Below are positions 11,101 through 19,801 of a DNA stretch of 64,000 nt, in pieces; the stretch's first letter is position 1, and the number at the start of each line of letters is the position of its first letter. Both the position numbers and the translations under genes were made by a program. The notes under the pieces were generated by a model. The model did not search any database and was not told the DNA's origin. It saw only the letters and a list, made by a program, of their open reading frames with translations. The DNA comes from Pseudofrankia coriaricola (GTDB lineage: Bacteria; Actinomycetota; Actinomycetes; Frankiales; Frankiaceae), in assembly GCF_001854805.1 (NCBI RefSeq), contig NZ_MBLO01000248.1:62001-126000 (forward strand), read 5' to 3'.

Positions 11101-12345
11101 GTGAGCGTGGTCGAGGTCCCGGCGGGTTCGCCGTTCGGCCTGGAAAACCTTCCGTACGGCGTCTTCTCCACGGCGGGGACCGGCCAGCGGGTGGGCGTGC
11201 GGCTCGGCGACACCGTCATCGACCTCGCGCTCCTGCTGAGCGGCGACCCGCCGCGTGACCACGCGGACGACGACAACGACGACAACGACGACAACGACGA
11301 CAACGTGTTCGCGGCGCCCACGCTGAACCCGTTCCTGGCCCAGGGCCCGGCGCGCTGGGCGGCCGTGCGCCGGCGAGTCTCGGAGCTTCTCGCCGGGGAC
11401 GTCCCGGACGCGGTGTGCCACCCCGTCGACGCGGTCACGACGCACCTGCCAGTCCAGGTCGGCGATTTCGTGGATTTCTACGCCTCCGAGCACCATGCGT
11501 CGAACGTCGGCCAGATCTTCCGGCCGGGCGCTCCGCCGCTGATGCCGAACTGGAAGCATCTGCCGGTCGCCTACCATGGCCGGGCCGGCACGGTCGTCGT
11601 CTCCGGAACCGACATCGTCCGTCCCGGCGGGCAGCGCAGGCGGCCGGGCGAGGATGCGCCCGCCTACGGCCCGAGCCTCCGGCTGGACGTCGAGGCCGAG
11701 CTCGGGTTCGTGATCGGCGCCGGCTCACGCCTGGGCGACCGGGTCGGCGTAGACGAGTTCGACGAGCACGTCTTCGGCGTCGTCCTGGTCAACGACTGGT
11801 CCGCGCGCGACCTGCAGGACTGGGAGTCCAGGCCGCTCGGCCCCCACCAGGGCAAGAGCTTCGCCACGTCCGTCTCACCGTGGGTCGTGCCGATGGCCGC
11901 GCTGCGCGCCGCCCGTATCCCGCTGCCGGCCCAGGTTCCCGAGCCGCTGCCGTACCTGCGCGGGCGCGCGCCGGGCTGGGAGCCGTGGGGCCTCGACGTC
12001 GACCTGGCCGTCGGCTGGAACGGCGAGACGGTCTCCCGCCCGGCTGCCCGCGAGCTGTACTGGTCCCCGGCCCAGCTGCTGGCCCACCTGACGGCGAACG
12101 GCGCGTCCACCCGCACCGGTGACTTGTTCGCCTCCGGCACGGTCTCCGGCCCGGAACGGGGCCAGCGCGCCTGCCTCCTCGAGCTGACCTGGAACGGCAC
12201 CGAACCGATCACGGTCAACGGCGAGCAGCGCACCTTCCTGCTCGACGGCGACCGGGTCACGATCTCCGCCACCGCCCCGGGCCCGGACGGCGCCCGCGTC
12301 GGCTTCGGCGAGGTGACCGGCGCGATCCTGCCCGCCCGCCCCTGA
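11101..12345 (+). CDS. fahA: Fumarylacetoacetase
   Basis: Hydrolyses fumarylacetoacetate to fumarate and acetoacetate, completing tyrosine catabolism. The 414-aa product carries DFVDFYASEHHASNVGQIFR with the catalytic and metal residues of the FAH family, followed by LRLDVEAELGFVIG, NDWSARDLQDWE and GPHQGKSFATSVSPWVVP. GTG 11101 follows GGAGGTAGCCAGGA. No maleylacetoacetate isomerase gene was seen in this operon; it may lie elsewhere or isomerisation may depend on a small thiol. Residues 56-68 are an Asp/Asn microrepeat absent from typical homologs. Confidence 0.95.
   Translation: MSVVEVPAGSPFGLENLPYGVFSTAGTGQRVGVRLGDTVIDLALLLSGDPPRDHADDDNDDNDDNDDNVFAAPTLNPFLAQGPARWAAVRRRVSELLAGDVPDAVCHPVDAVTTHLPVQVGDFVDFYASEHHASNVGQIFRPGAPPLMPNWKHLPVAYHGRAGTVVVSGTDIVRPGGQRRRPGEDAPAYGPSLRLDVEAELGFVIGAGSRLGDRVGVDEFDEHVFGVVLVNDWSARDLQDWESRPLGPHQGKSFATSVSPWVVPMAALRAARIPLPAQVPEPLPYLRGRAPGWEPWGLDVDLAVGWNGETVSRPAARELYWSPAQLLAHLTANGASTRTGDLFASGTVSGPERGQRACLLELTWNGTEPITVNGEQRTFLLDGDRVTISATAPGPDGARVGFGEVTGAILPARP
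11269..11304 (+). repeat. 9-bp microsatellite (GACGACAAC) x4 in fahA
   Basis: Four perfect in-frame copies encode (Asp-Asp-Asn)4 in the N-terminal domain of fumarylacetoacetase. Slippage would change length by three residues without breaking the frame. Confidence 0.95.
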
Positions 12346-12386
12346 GCGGCGCGCAGTGCCAGCCCAGGCCCGAGGTGCCAGCCCTA

Positions 12387-12887
12387 TCAGCCGGAGTAAC
12401 CGCGGAGGGCCTCGCTGAGCTCGTAGAGGCGCAGGTGGACGTGCTCGACGTGGGGGACGCTGGTCAGGACGACCTGACCGCGTTCCCCCGCGCTCTCGAT
12501 CGTCAGCGTGCCCGAGCCGACCATCCGCTCGAAGAGCGTGTGCTCGAAGGTGACGTCGTTGAGCCGGACCAGCGGGATGTCGCGGCCCGACCGGGTGAGC
12601 ACACCGGTGCGCAGCAGCACCCGCTCGTTGGTGATCACGTAGCGCGTCGTGATCCACCGCACCCAGGGCCTGATGGTCAGGTAGACCAGCAGGACCACCG
12701 CGACGATCAGCACCAGGTACTGCAGCGGTTTCTGCAGTACGCCGTTCGGCGCGAAGAAGACCGCCAGCACGGCTAGACCGAGCACCACCACAGCGCTGAG
12801 CACCGGCCGCACCAGCCGGATCCAGTGCGGGTGCAGGTCGAGCACCACCACTTCGTCATCCGTCAGGATGTCTTCGGGAAAGGCCAC
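12387..12887 (-). CDS. PH domain-containing membrane protein
   Basis: The 166-aa product has two adjacent membrane helices (around [20 protein letters not shown] and [16 protein letters not shown]) followed by a bacterial PH (bPH2/YdbS-type) domain with [39 protein letters not shown] and [12 protein letters not shown]. It matches the protein encoded beside birA in many actinobacteria (Rv3278c type in M. tuberculosis, from memory). GTG 12887 is chosen because the hydrophobic region begins shortly after it; the frame extends upstream but overlaps birA. It lies 55 nt downstream of birA on the same strand, and a 14-bp palindrome covers the start region. Function is unknown. Confidence 0.88.
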   Translation of the reverse strand: MAFPEDILTDDEVVVLDLHPHWIRLVRPVLSAVVVLGLAVLAVFFAPNGVLQKPLQYLVLIVAVVLLVYLTIRPWVRWITTRYVITNERVLLRTGVLTRSGRDIPLVRLNDVTFEHTLFERMVGSGTLTIESAGERGQVVLTSVPHVEHVHLRLYELSEALRGYSG

Positions 12888-12901
12888 GCGACGATCGTCG
12901 C
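12888..12901. promoter_or_regulatory. 14-bp perfect palindrome GCGACGATCGTCGC
   Basis: It abuts the GTG start of the PH-domain gene in the birA gap. Its ACGATCGT core is also the core of the 22-bp palindrome at 48764-48785. It could be an operator or leader structure; no regulator is linked by the sequence. Confidence 0.35.
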
Positions 12902-12942
12902 ACTCCCTGTGACACCGGGGCGAGATGCCCCAGAGCAGGCGC

Positions 12943-13914
12943 TCAGGGCGTGGTGGGCGCCGGCCTGAGGTGGACGACGTCGGCGGCGCTGAAAGCCCGG
13001 CCGTCAACGACCAGCCGGCCGACCTCGTCGACATCGCCGGCCACGCCGACGACCGTCTCGCCGCCCGGCAGCTCGACCCGGACGTCGCGGCCGAGGGTCG
13101 CGCACACCTCACGGTATTCCTGCCGGGCGGCCGCCGGATCCGCGTCGAAACTGGCGAGAGCGCCGGCGAGATCCGTGAGCAGCGCGGCGAGCAGGTCGGT
13201 CCGCCGCGGCGCCTCGCCGGGGCCGGCGGCGGCATCGACACGTCCGGCGCGGCCGCCGTCGACGCCGGTGGCCGCGGGGCTTCCGGCCTGGCCCGTCGTC
13301 GCGGCGGCCAGCACGGCCAGGCTCGTGCCGCCCGGGGGCAGCTCGGCGGCGGTGGTGTGCACGTTCAGCCCGAAGCCGATCACCAGCCCCGGCTGTGCCG
13401 ACGGCCTCGACGCGTCCGACTGGCCCGGCGCGGCGCGGATCAGCTCGACCAGGATGCCGGCGAGCTTGTCCCCACCGACCTGGACGTCGTTCGGCCACTT
13501 CAGCCAGGCGGGCACCGCGAACCGGGAGCGCAGCGTCGCGACGAGCGACGTGCCGACGACCATCGGCACCCAGCCGAGCCGGGCCGCCGGCACAGCCGGG
13601 CGGGCCAGCAGGGACACGGTCAGCCCGGAGCCTGGCGGAGACACCCAGGAGCGGTCGAGCCGGCCCCGCCCGGCGCTCTGCCGCTCGGCGGCGATCACCA
13701 GCCCGGCCGGCTCGCCGGCGCGGGCCCTGGCCGCGACGTCGGCGTTGGTGGAGCCGGTCTCGGTGACGACGACCACCCGCAGCCCCACGGGCCGCCCGGC
13801 CTCGGCGAGCACGGCGGCGTCCAGCGGGTCCGCCAGCGCGGGCCCGCCCAGCGCGGGCCTGTTCGCCGCGGACGGGCCCGGCCCACCCGATGCCGCGCTT
13901 CTGGGGTCAGCCAC
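12943..13914 (-). CDS. birA: Biotin--[acetyl-CoA-carboxylase] ligase
   Basis: Activates biotin with ATP and attaches it to the lysine of the carboxylase carrier domain; its probable target is the biotinyl protein encoded at 16414-18180. The 323-aa product has [16 protein letters not shown], the biotin-binding loop [39 protein letters not shown] and a C-terminal SH3-like domain ([20 protein letters not shown]). There is no N-terminal helix-turn-helix, so this is a mono-functional ligase, not a repressor. An Ala/Gly-rich insertion separates the catalytic and C-terminal domains. GTG 13914 is preferred because longer frames run into the divergent carboxylase promoter. Confidence 0.93.
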   Translation of the reverse strand: MADPRSAASGGPGPSAANRPALGGPALADPLDAAVLAEAGRPVGLRVVVVTETGSTNADVAARARAGEPAGLVIAAERQSAGRGRLDRSWVSPPGSGLTVSLLARPAVPAARLGWVPMVVGTSLVATLRSRFAVPAWLKWPNDVQVGGDKLAGILVELIRAAPGQSDASRPSAQPGLVIGFGLNVHTTAAELPPGGTSLAVLAAATTGQAGSPAATGVDGGRAGRVDAAAGPGEAPRRTDLLAALLTDLAGALASFDADPAAARQEYREVCATLGRDVRVELPGGETVVGVAGDVDEVGRLVVDGRAFSAADVVHLRPAPTTP

Positions 13915-14022
13915 GGCCACAGCCTGCCAGCACCCGCCGCCGGCGCCCACCGGGGCCACAACCGCTCGCCGAGGGTGTGAGACAGAGTGCACTGTTGCTC
14001 GCACCTCAGACCACGGTGGCCG

Positions 14023-14028
14023 TACGCT
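14023..14028 (+). promoter_or_regulatory. -10 box TACGCT of a probable leaderless promoter
   Basis: TACGCT ends 7 nt before ATG 14036, and no Shine-Dalgarno sequence is present. The same box with the same 7-nt spacing precedes the adenosine deaminase start. Confidence 0.6.
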
Positions 14029-14035
14029 GCCGCGC

Positions 14036-15631
14036 ATGGCACTTCCGTCGCCCGCCTCCGACCCCACGCCCGACCCGCACACCACAGCGGGAAAGCTCGC
14101 GCAGCTTCAACGGGTGAATGACGACGCCGTGCACGCCGGCTCGCAGCGAGCGGTCGACGCGCAGCACGCCAAGGGCAAGATGACCGCCCGCGAGCGGATC
14201 GCCGCCTTCCTTGACCCGGGCTCCTTCGTCGAGACCGACGCGTTCGTCCGCCACCGCGCGCACGACTTCGGCGTCGAGGCGAACCGGCCCTACGGCGACG
14301 GCGTCGTGACCGGCTACGGCACGGTCGACGGCCGCCAGGTGTGCGTGTTCAGCCAGGACGCGACGGTCTTCGGCGGCAGCCTCGGCGAGGTCTTCGGCGA
14401 GAAGATCGTCAAGGTCATGGACCTCGCGGTGCGGACCGGCTGCCCGGTCATCGGGATCAACGACTCTGGTGGCGCCCGCATCCAGGAGGGCGTCGTCGCG
14501 CTCGGCCTGTACGGCGAGATCTTCTATCGCAACGTGCTGGCGTCCGGGGTCGTGCCGCAGCTGTCGCTGATCATGGGGCCGTGCGCCGGCGGCGCCGTCT
14601 ACTCACCGGCGATCACCGACTTCACCCTGATGGTCGACAAGACCAGCCATATGTTCATCACCGGGCCAGACGTCATCAAGGAGGTCACCGGCGAGGACGT
14701 GGGCTTCGAGGAGCTCGGCGGCGCGCACACGCACAACAGCAAGAGCGGCGTCGCGCACTTCCAGGCCACGGACGAGACCGAGTGCTTCGAACTGGCCAAG
14801 GCGCTGCTGTCGTACCTGCCGCCGAACAACATGGACGACGCGCCGGTCTACGACGAGGTCGCCGACGTCGAGGCCGAGGTGGACCCGGAGCTGGACACCT
14901 TCATCCCCGACTCGCCGAACACGCCGTACGACATGCACAAGGTGATCGAGAAGATCCTCGACGACGGGGACTTCCTCGAGGTGCACGCGCAGTTCGCGAT
15001 GAACCTCATCGTCGGTTTCGGCCGGGTCGACGGCCGGTCCGTCGGCGTCGTCGCCAACCAGCCGATGCAGTTCGCCGGCACCCTCGACATCGACGCCAGC
15101 GAGAAGGCCGCCCGGTTCGTCCGGACCTGTGACGCGTTCAACATTCCGGTGCTGACGTTCGTCGACGTCCCCGGGTTCCTGCCCGGCACCTCGCAGGAGT
15201 GGACCGGCATCATCCGCCGGGGCGCGAAGCTCATATACGCCTACGCGGAGGCGACGGTCCCGAAGGTCACGGTCATCACCCGCAAGGCCTACGGCGGCGC
15301 CTACGACGTCATGGGGTCCAAGCACCTGGGCGCCGACATCAACCTCGCCTGGCCGACCGCCGAGATCGCCGTCATGGGCGCCCGCGGCGCCGTCAACATC
15401 GTCTACCGCCGCGAGCTGGCCAAGTCCGACAACCCGGACGCCCGGCGCGCCGAGCTGATCGCGGACTACAACGACCACTTCGCGACGCCGTACATCGCGG
15501 CCGAGCGCGGCTACCTCGACGCCGTGATCCCGCCGTCGGTTACCCGCCGCGAGGTGATCCGCGCGCTGCGGCTGCTGCGCAACAAGCGCCAGACGCTGCC
15601 GCCGAAGAAGCACGGCAACATCCCGCTCTAG
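14036..15631 (+). CDS. accD: Acyl-CoA carboxylase beta subunit (carboxyltransferase)
   Basis: Transfers CO2 from carboxybiotin to an acyl-CoA (propionyl- or acetyl-CoA) to make methylmalonyl- or malonyl-CoA. The 531-aa product has the two crotonase-like halves of the AccD5/PccB family: [32 protein letters not shown] and the C-terminal [36 protein letters not shown] and [20 protein letters not shown]. The ending [11 protein letters not shown] is typical of AccD5-type subunits. ATG 14036 is probably leaderless. It is divergent from birA and upstream of the epsilon and alpha subunits. Propionyl-CoA preference is likely by family resemblance. Confidence 0.95.
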   Translation: MALPSPASDPTPDPHTTAGKLAQLQRVNDDAVHAGSQRAVDAQHAKGKMTARERIAAFLDPGSFVETDAFVRHRAHDFGVEANRPYGDGVVTGYGTVDGRQVCVFSQDATVFGGSLGEVFGEKIVKVMDLAVRTGCPVIGINDSGGARIQEGVVALGLYGEIFYRNVLASGVVPQLSLIMGPCAGGAVYSPAITDFTLMVDKTSHMFITGPDVIKEVTGEDVGFEELGGAHTHNSKSGVAHFQATDETECFELAKALLSYLPPNNMDDAPVYDEVADVEAEVDPELDTFIPDSPNTPYDMHKVIEKILDDGDFLEVHAQFAMNLIVGFGRVDGRSVGVVANQPMQFAGTLDIDASEKAARFVRTCDAFNIPVLTFVDVPGFLPGTSQEWTGIIRRGAKLIYAYAEATVPKVTVITRKAYGGAYDVMGSKHLGADINLAWPTAEIAVMGARGAVNIVYRRELAKSDNPDARRAELIADYNDHFATPYIAAERGYLDAVIPPSVTRREVIRALRLLRNKRQTLPPKKHGNIPL

Positions 15632-15832
15632 AGGGCCAAAGGAGGTGCGAAAATGCTCTTCCCTCGCACCTCCGGCGGCCGCTCCCCGGAAGCACCAGAG
15701 GGCCAAAGGAGGTGCGAAAATGCTCTTCCCTCGCACCTCCGGCGGCCCGCTCCCCGGAAGCACTAGAGGGCCAAAGGAGGTGCGAAAATGCTCTTCCCTC
15801 GCACCTCCGGCGGCCCGCTCCCCGGAAGCACT
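15631..15832 (+). repeat. Triplicated 67/68-bp hairpin unit
   Basis: Three nearly identical units occupy 15631-15697, 15698-15765 and 15766-15832. Each holds a perfect 10-bp inverted repeat (ggaggtgcga and tcgcacctcc, 13-nt loop). The left arm contains the anti-16S match AAAGGAGGTG, and the loop begins with an ATG (15653, 15720, 15788). The first unit starts 1 nt after the carboxylase stop. They may act as attenuators or terminators between the beta and epsilon subunit genes. Confidence 0.9.
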
Positions 15833-15903
15833 GACGGCGCGTGGCCTCGGCCGCGATGCCAACCGCGCCGGCCCTGACGGCCACGCGGGTCGGCCACCCG
15901 GAT

Positions 15904-15943
15904 CGCACAGTGACACAGAGATCCGCACAGTGACGCAGAGATC
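15904..15943 (+). repeat. Two tandem 20-bp units before the epsilon subunit
   Basis: CGCACAGTGACACAGAGATC is followed directly by a copy with one change (A to G). The pair ends just before the GAGGAGG ribosome site of the epsilon subunit gene. Confidence 0.85.
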
Positions 15944-15958
15944 TTCGAGGAGGTGCTG

Positions 15959-16207
15959 GTGGCCGAGAGCGAACCGGCCGAGCCACGCCGGCCGTTGCTG
16001 AAGCTGGTGCGCGGCGACGCGACGCCGGAGGAGATCGCGGCCATCGTCGCCGTGCTCGCGGCGCACGCCGCCGCGGCGGCGGTGCCGGCACCGCGCGCTC
16101 CCCGGTCGGTGTGGGCCGACCGGAGCCAGGGGCTTCGGGTCGCGAGCGGTCCGGGTGCGGGCGGCTGGCGGCGCGCGGGCATCCTCGGCGGCATGCGGAC
16201 CGGGTGA
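15959..16207 (+). CDS. accE: Acyl-CoA carboxylase epsilon subunit
   Basis: Small accessory subunit that stabilises actinobacterial alpha-beta acyl-CoA carboxylase complexes. The 82-aa product matches the ACC_epsilon pattern: LLKLVRGDATPEEIAAIVAV near the N-terminus, SVWAD in the middle and GPGAGGWRRAG near the end. GTG 15959 sits 5 nt after GAGGAGG; GTG 15953 overlaps that site and is less likely. It lies between the beta and alpha subunit genes, as in other actinobacteria, but is separated from the beta gene by the triple hairpin array. Confidence 0.85.
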   Translation: MAESEPAEPRRPLLKLVRGDATPEEIAAIVAVLAAHAAAAAVPAPRAPRSVWADRSQGLRVASGPGAGGWRRAGILGGMRTG

Positions 16208-16413
16208 TTGTCGTCACCGACGGCCCGCCCGCCGGCCGGCGGGGGCCGGCAACCGGATGCTCCTGATGGAGCTAGGACGCAGGGTGCTCATCAGCCCCCG
16301 GCGCGGGTACAGATCAACAGGCACATCGACGGGCAAGCAGGACATTCCAGGTAGCAACCTCAGCGGCCGTAGTCGCCCTAGACTCGGGCAGGCCGAACGA
16401 GGACGGGAGGAAC

Positions 16414-18180
16414 GTGCGCAAGATCCTCATCGCCAACCGCGGCGAAATCGCCGTCCGGGTGGCGCGGGCGTGCAAGGACGCGGGCTATGCCAGCGTCGCG
16501 GTGTATGCCGAGCCCGATATCGACGCCCTGCACGTTCGCGTGGCCGATGAAGCGTACGCACTCGGCGGCTCCACCCCGGGCGACTCGTACCTGCGCATCG
16601 ACAAGATTCTCGACGCCGTCGCGAAGTCGGGCGCCGACGCGGTGCACCCCGGCTACGGCTTCCTCTCGGAGAACGCCGACTTCGCCGAGGCCGTCATCGC
16701 CGCCGGGCTGACCTGGATCGGCCCGACGCCGGACGCGATCCGCCGGCTGGGCGACAAGACCGCCGCCCGCCACATCGCGCTCGCCGTCGGCGCCCCGCTC
16801 GCGCCCGGCACCGCCGACCCGGTCGCCGGCGTCGACGAGGTCGTCGCGTTCGCGGAGGAGCACGGCCTTCCGGTCGCCATCAAGGCGGCGTTCGGTGGCG
16901 GCGGCCGCGGCCTGAAGGTCGCCTGGACGATGGACGAGCTGCCCGAGCTCTTCGACAGCGCGGTGCGCGAGGCGGTCGCGGCCTTCGGCCGGGGCGAGTG
17001 TTTCGTCGAGCGCTACCTCGACCAGCCGCGCCACGTCGAGACCCAGATCCTCGCCGACACCCACGGCAACGTGGTCGTCGTCGGCACCCGCGACTGCTCG
17101 CTGCAGCGCCGCTACCAGAAGCTGGTCGAGGAGGCGCCCGCGCCGTTCCTCACCGACTCCCAGCACGCGTCGCTGTACGAGGCGTCCAAGAAGATCGCCA
17201 AGGAGGCCGGCTACGTCGGCGCCGGTACCTGCGAGTTCCTGGTCGCCAAGGACGGGATGATCAGCTTCCTCGAGGTCAACACCCGGCTGCAGGTCGAGCA
17301 CCCGGTGACCGAGGAGACGACCGGCATCGACCTGGTACGGGAGCAGTTCCGCATCGCCGAGGGCGAGGTGCTCGACTTCACCGACCCGCCGGCCCGCGGC
17401 CACGCGATCGAGTTCCGGATCAACGGCGAGGACCCCGGCCGCAAGTTCCTGCCGGCGCCCGGCACCGTCACCAAGCTCGTGCTGCCGACGGGCCCCGGCG
17501 TGCGCGTCGACACCGGTATCGAGAGCGGCAGCGTCATCGGCGGGGCGTTCGACTCGCTGCTGGCCAAGCTCATCGTCACCGGCGCGACCCGCCAGCAGGC
17601 CCTGGAGCGGGCCCGCCGGGCCCTCGACGAGATGGTCGTCGACGGCATGGCGACGGCGCTGCCGTTCCACCGGGCCGTGGTACGCGACCCGGCGTTCGCC
17701 CCCGCCGCCGCCGCCGAGGCGTTCACGATCCACAACCGCTGGATCGAGACCGAGTTCAACAACACGATCCCGGCGTTCACCGGCGGGGCCGACACCGACA
17801 CCGACGAGGCCGCGCGGGAGACCGTCGTGGTCGAGGTCGGCGGCAAGCGGCTGGAGGTCGTGCTCCCGGCCGGCCTCGGCGCCGTGGCTGGTGGTGCCGG
17901 CGGCGGGCGCGGCGCGGCTGCCCCGAAGCGCAGGGCCAGCGCCAAGAAGGCCGGCGCGGCCACCGGCAACTCGCTGACCAGCCCGATGCAGGGCACGATC
18001 GTCAAGGTCGCGGTCGCCGACGGTGACACCGTGGCCGAGGGCGACCTGATCGTCGTCCTGGAGGCGATGAAGATGGAACAGCCCATCACCGCCCACCGCG
18101 CTGGCACCATCACCGGCCTCGCGGCGGCCGTCGGCGCCGTCGTCCCCAGCGGCACCGTCCTCTGCGAGATCAAGGACTGA
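16414..18180 (+). CDS. accA: Acyl-CoA carboxylase alpha subunit (biotin carboxylase plus biotin carrier)
   Basis: Carboxylates its own biotin with ATP and bicarbonate and delivers it to the beta subunit. The 588-aa product has the biotin carboxylase N-domain ([19 protein letters not shown]), the ATP-grasp loop ([12 protein letters not shown]), [20 protein letters not shown], and a C-terminal biotinyl domain with EAMKMEQ holding the modified lysine. A Gly/Ala/Lys-rich linker at about residues 485-520 joins them, as in AccA3. GTG 16414 follows GGACGGGAGGAAC; a TAGACT -10-like box lies at about 16379. The last gene of the carboxylase block, it ends at a strong hairpin. Confidence 0.95.
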   Translation: MRKILIANRGEIAVRVARACKDAGYASVAVYAEPDIDALHVRVADEAYALGGSTPGDSYLRIDKILDAVAKSGADAVHPGYGFLSENADFAEAVIAAGLTWIGPTPDAIRRLGDKTAARHIALAVGAPLAPGTADPVAGVDEVVAFAEEHGLPVAIKAAFGGGGRGLKVAWTMDELPELFDSAVREAVAAFGRGECFVERYLDQPRHVETQILADTHGNVVVVGTRDCSLQRRYQKLVEEAPAPFLTDSQHASLYEASKKIAKEAGYVGAGTCEFLVAKDGMISFLEVNTRLQVEHPVTEETTGIDLVREQFRIAEGEVLDFTDPPARGHAIEFRINGEDPGRKFLPAPGTVTKLVLPTGPGVRVDTGIESGSVIGGAFDSLLAKLIVTGATRQQALERARRALDEMVVDGMATALPFHRAVVRDPAFAPAAAAEAFTIHNRWIETEFNNTIPAFTGGADTDTDEAARETVVVEVGGKRLEVVLPAGLGAVAGGAGGGRGAAAPKRRASAKKAGAATGNSLTSPMQGTIVKVAVADGDTVAEGDLIVVLEAMKMEQPITAHRAGTITGLAAAVGAVVPSGTVLCEIKD

Positions 18181-18214
18181 CAGGCGCCACACACCGAAAC
18201 CCGTCAGTCAGACC

Positions 18215-18247
18215 GAAGCCCTGGGCCGCCCATCGGCCCAGGGCTTC
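18215..18247 (+). terminator. Terminator hairpin after the carboxylase alpha gene
   Basis: A perfect 14-bp stem (gaagccctgggccg and cggcccagggcttc) with a 5-nt loop lies 35 nt after the stop codon. There is no U tract, as is common in high-GC actinobacteria. Confidence 0.75.
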
Positions 18248-18552
18248 GTCCTGCCGCGTCCATCACGCTCGAACACGAGCCGCGCCATCGAGAGCGGAGA
18301 GGCAACTGCGGCAACTGCGGCGACTGCCGCTTCGTCACGCTCCGGCTTGACGAGCCGGCGCGGGGCGGTCAGGATTTGTGTGCCGCTTCGATGCGTTTGG
18401 GGGCACTCGCGGCGGCTGGGGGTGGACCCTGGGGACTCTGCTGGGGGCACGGTCCCCAGGGTTCCATGCTTTCTGGCCCCTTCCGGGACGACGAGCGCCC
18501 GGGGCCCTGGTCGCGTGACGCGGCCGGCAGCGCCGATGCCGCGCACGATTCG
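18248..18552. other. Spacer between carboxylase terminator and DUF5313 gene
   Basis: No supported gene. The reading frame of the next protein extends back through it but shows no family similarity before ATG 18566. A run of aactgcgg repeats (about 18306-18325) is the only noted structure. Confidence 0.45.
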
Positions 18553-18558
18553 TAGGCT
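18553..18558 (+). promoter_or_regulatory. -10 box TAGGCT of a probable leaderless promoter
   Basis: TAGGCT ends exactly 7 nt before ATG 18566 with no ribosome site between them. Confidence 0.55.
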
Positions 18559-18565
18559 CGGACGT

Positions 18566-19102
18566 ATGGACGTTGGCAACGAAGCCCGGACGGGTACCGC
18601 CGAGGCCGAGAGGCCGGTCGGCGCGGCCTCGAGGCCGGCACCCGCGGGCGGGCTCGAGGCCCCGCCGCTGACGGGACGGGTCGCGTACGTGTTCGGCGTG
18701 GCACTGCCCGCGCGGTACAGCACGTGGGTGTCACGGGACCTGACGGGTCCGGGGTGGCGGCGGCGGCAGGCGCTGCGGCCGGTGCTGATGATGCTGCCGT
18801 TCGCGGTCGTCTTCGCGCTGCTGCCGGGGCCGGTCGGCACCCGGGCGCTGCTGGTCGTCTTCCTGCTGGTGGCGGCCGGTGGGCTGGGGGTGGGGCTGAG
18901 CGGCCACTTCCGCAACCGCCGGCTCGTCCAGCACGGTTTCCCGCCCGTCATCAAGCCGAACGCAGAGGACGTCGAGAACGGGGAGCCCGCGCCGGCCGCC
19001 AGCTCCGGCGACAAGACCGGCGTCACGCCCGCCCGCCTCACGACGCCGTCCACCGACCCCGACGACGACCCCGACGACGACCCCGACGGCGTCAACGCCT
19101 GA
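18566..19102 (+). CDS. DUF5313 family membrane protein
   Basis: The 178-aa product shows the DUF5313 signature of actinobacterial membrane proteins: VAYVFGVALPARYSTWVSRD, LTGPGWRRRQALRPVL, then two helices (LMMLPFAVVFALLPG and ALLVVFLLVAAGGLGVGLSG) and HFRNRRLVQHGF. The C-terminus is acidic with DPDD repeats. ATG 18566 is supported by the leaderless -10 box; the longer frame from 18347 is Arg/Gly-rich filler. Function is unknown; membrane location is inferred from the two helices. Confidence 0.82.
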   Translation: MDVGNEARTGTAEAERPVGAASRPAPAGGLEAPPLTGRVAYVFGVALPARYSTWVSRDLTGPGWRRRQALRPVLMMLPFAVVFALLPGPVGTRALLVVFLLVAAGGLGVGLSGHFRNRRLVQHGFPPVIKPNAEDVENGEPAPAASSGDKTGVTPARLTTPSTDPDDDPDDDPDGVNA

Positions 19103-19195
19103 CCGACTCCCACCGCATCACGCGCCAAACCCGCCGAAATGGCGGCGAGGCCTGATGCCGATGCTAAATGTGGTCAATGAGACACGGATCGCGGC

Positions 19196-19801
19196 ATGAT
19201 GGCCACCACGAACGTCAACTTGTGGTTGAGTGGTCCCGTGCCAGCGGCTACCACCGGCGTCTTCCCGACGGTCCACGCCTCCGGTGCGCCATATGGTCAG
19301 CTATTCGAAACGAACTGCCGCGAGCAGATCAGTATCGCCTACGCTCAGGCGGTCGTGACCGCCGCGCGCTGCAAGCTTGAGCATGTTCGCATTGACGACG
19401 AGAAGGTGGACGCCGTCATTCGGCAGGTTGCCGAGCACGACCTGTATGACGGTATCCAGATCGACATCCAGCTCAAGTGCACGTCGCAGGCCGTGCTCGG
19501 TCCCAAGGACGCGAGGTGGCCGCTTGAGCGCGACACGTACAACCGGTTGCGCAGCCCGAAGCGGCTCTGCGCGCGACTGCTGGTCCTGATGGTCGTCCCG
19601 CCGGACCTGGAATCGTGGGTGACACAAGACGAGGACGGGCTGCGCGTGGTCAGGTGCGCGTACTGGCGGGACCTCCTAGGCGAGCCCGAACTGCCGCCGA
19701 ACGTGGGCCGCAGGACGGTCGATCTGCCCCGATCGAACATCTTCAACGTGCAACAGCTCCTCGGCATCCTTGCTCGGGTCGGGAGGGGAGAAAATCCATG
19801 A
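19196..19801 (+). CDS. DUF4365 domain protein, predicted PD-(D/E)XK-like nuclease
   Basis: The 201-aa product matches DUF4365: an opening helix (EQISIAYAQAVVTAARCKLE), an acidic strand (DDEKVDAVI), the motif IDIQLKCTS with D90, Q92 and K94 in the place of a PD-(D/E)XK core, LCARLLVLMVVPPDLESWV, CAYWRDLLGEP and a closing LPRSNIFNVQQL. The family is predicted to be a nuclease and is often noted near restriction or defence genes. The start ATG 19196 lacks a clear ribosome site. Base composition falls (two sampled 60-nt lines are 60% GC against 75% in a line of the carboxylase gene), which suggests transfer. Its stop overlaps the next start (ATGA at 19798-19801), so the two proteins are translationally coupled. 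Confidence 0.8.
   Translation: MMATTNVNLWLSGPVPAATTGVFPTVHASGAPYGQLFETNCREQISIAYAQAVVTAARCKLEHVRIDDEKVDAVIRQVAEHDLYDGIQIDIQLKCTSQAVLGPKDARWPLERDTYNRLRSPKRLCARLLVLMVVPPDLESWVTQDEDGLRVVRCAYWRDLLGEPELPPNVGRRTVDLPRSNIFNVQQLLGILARVGRGENP

Noticed and set aside
15631-15832. Possible CRISPR array (three regularly spaced repeats)
   Set aside because: Whole 67/68-bp units are identical, with no variable spacers and no cas genes; it is a tandem duplication of a hairpin.
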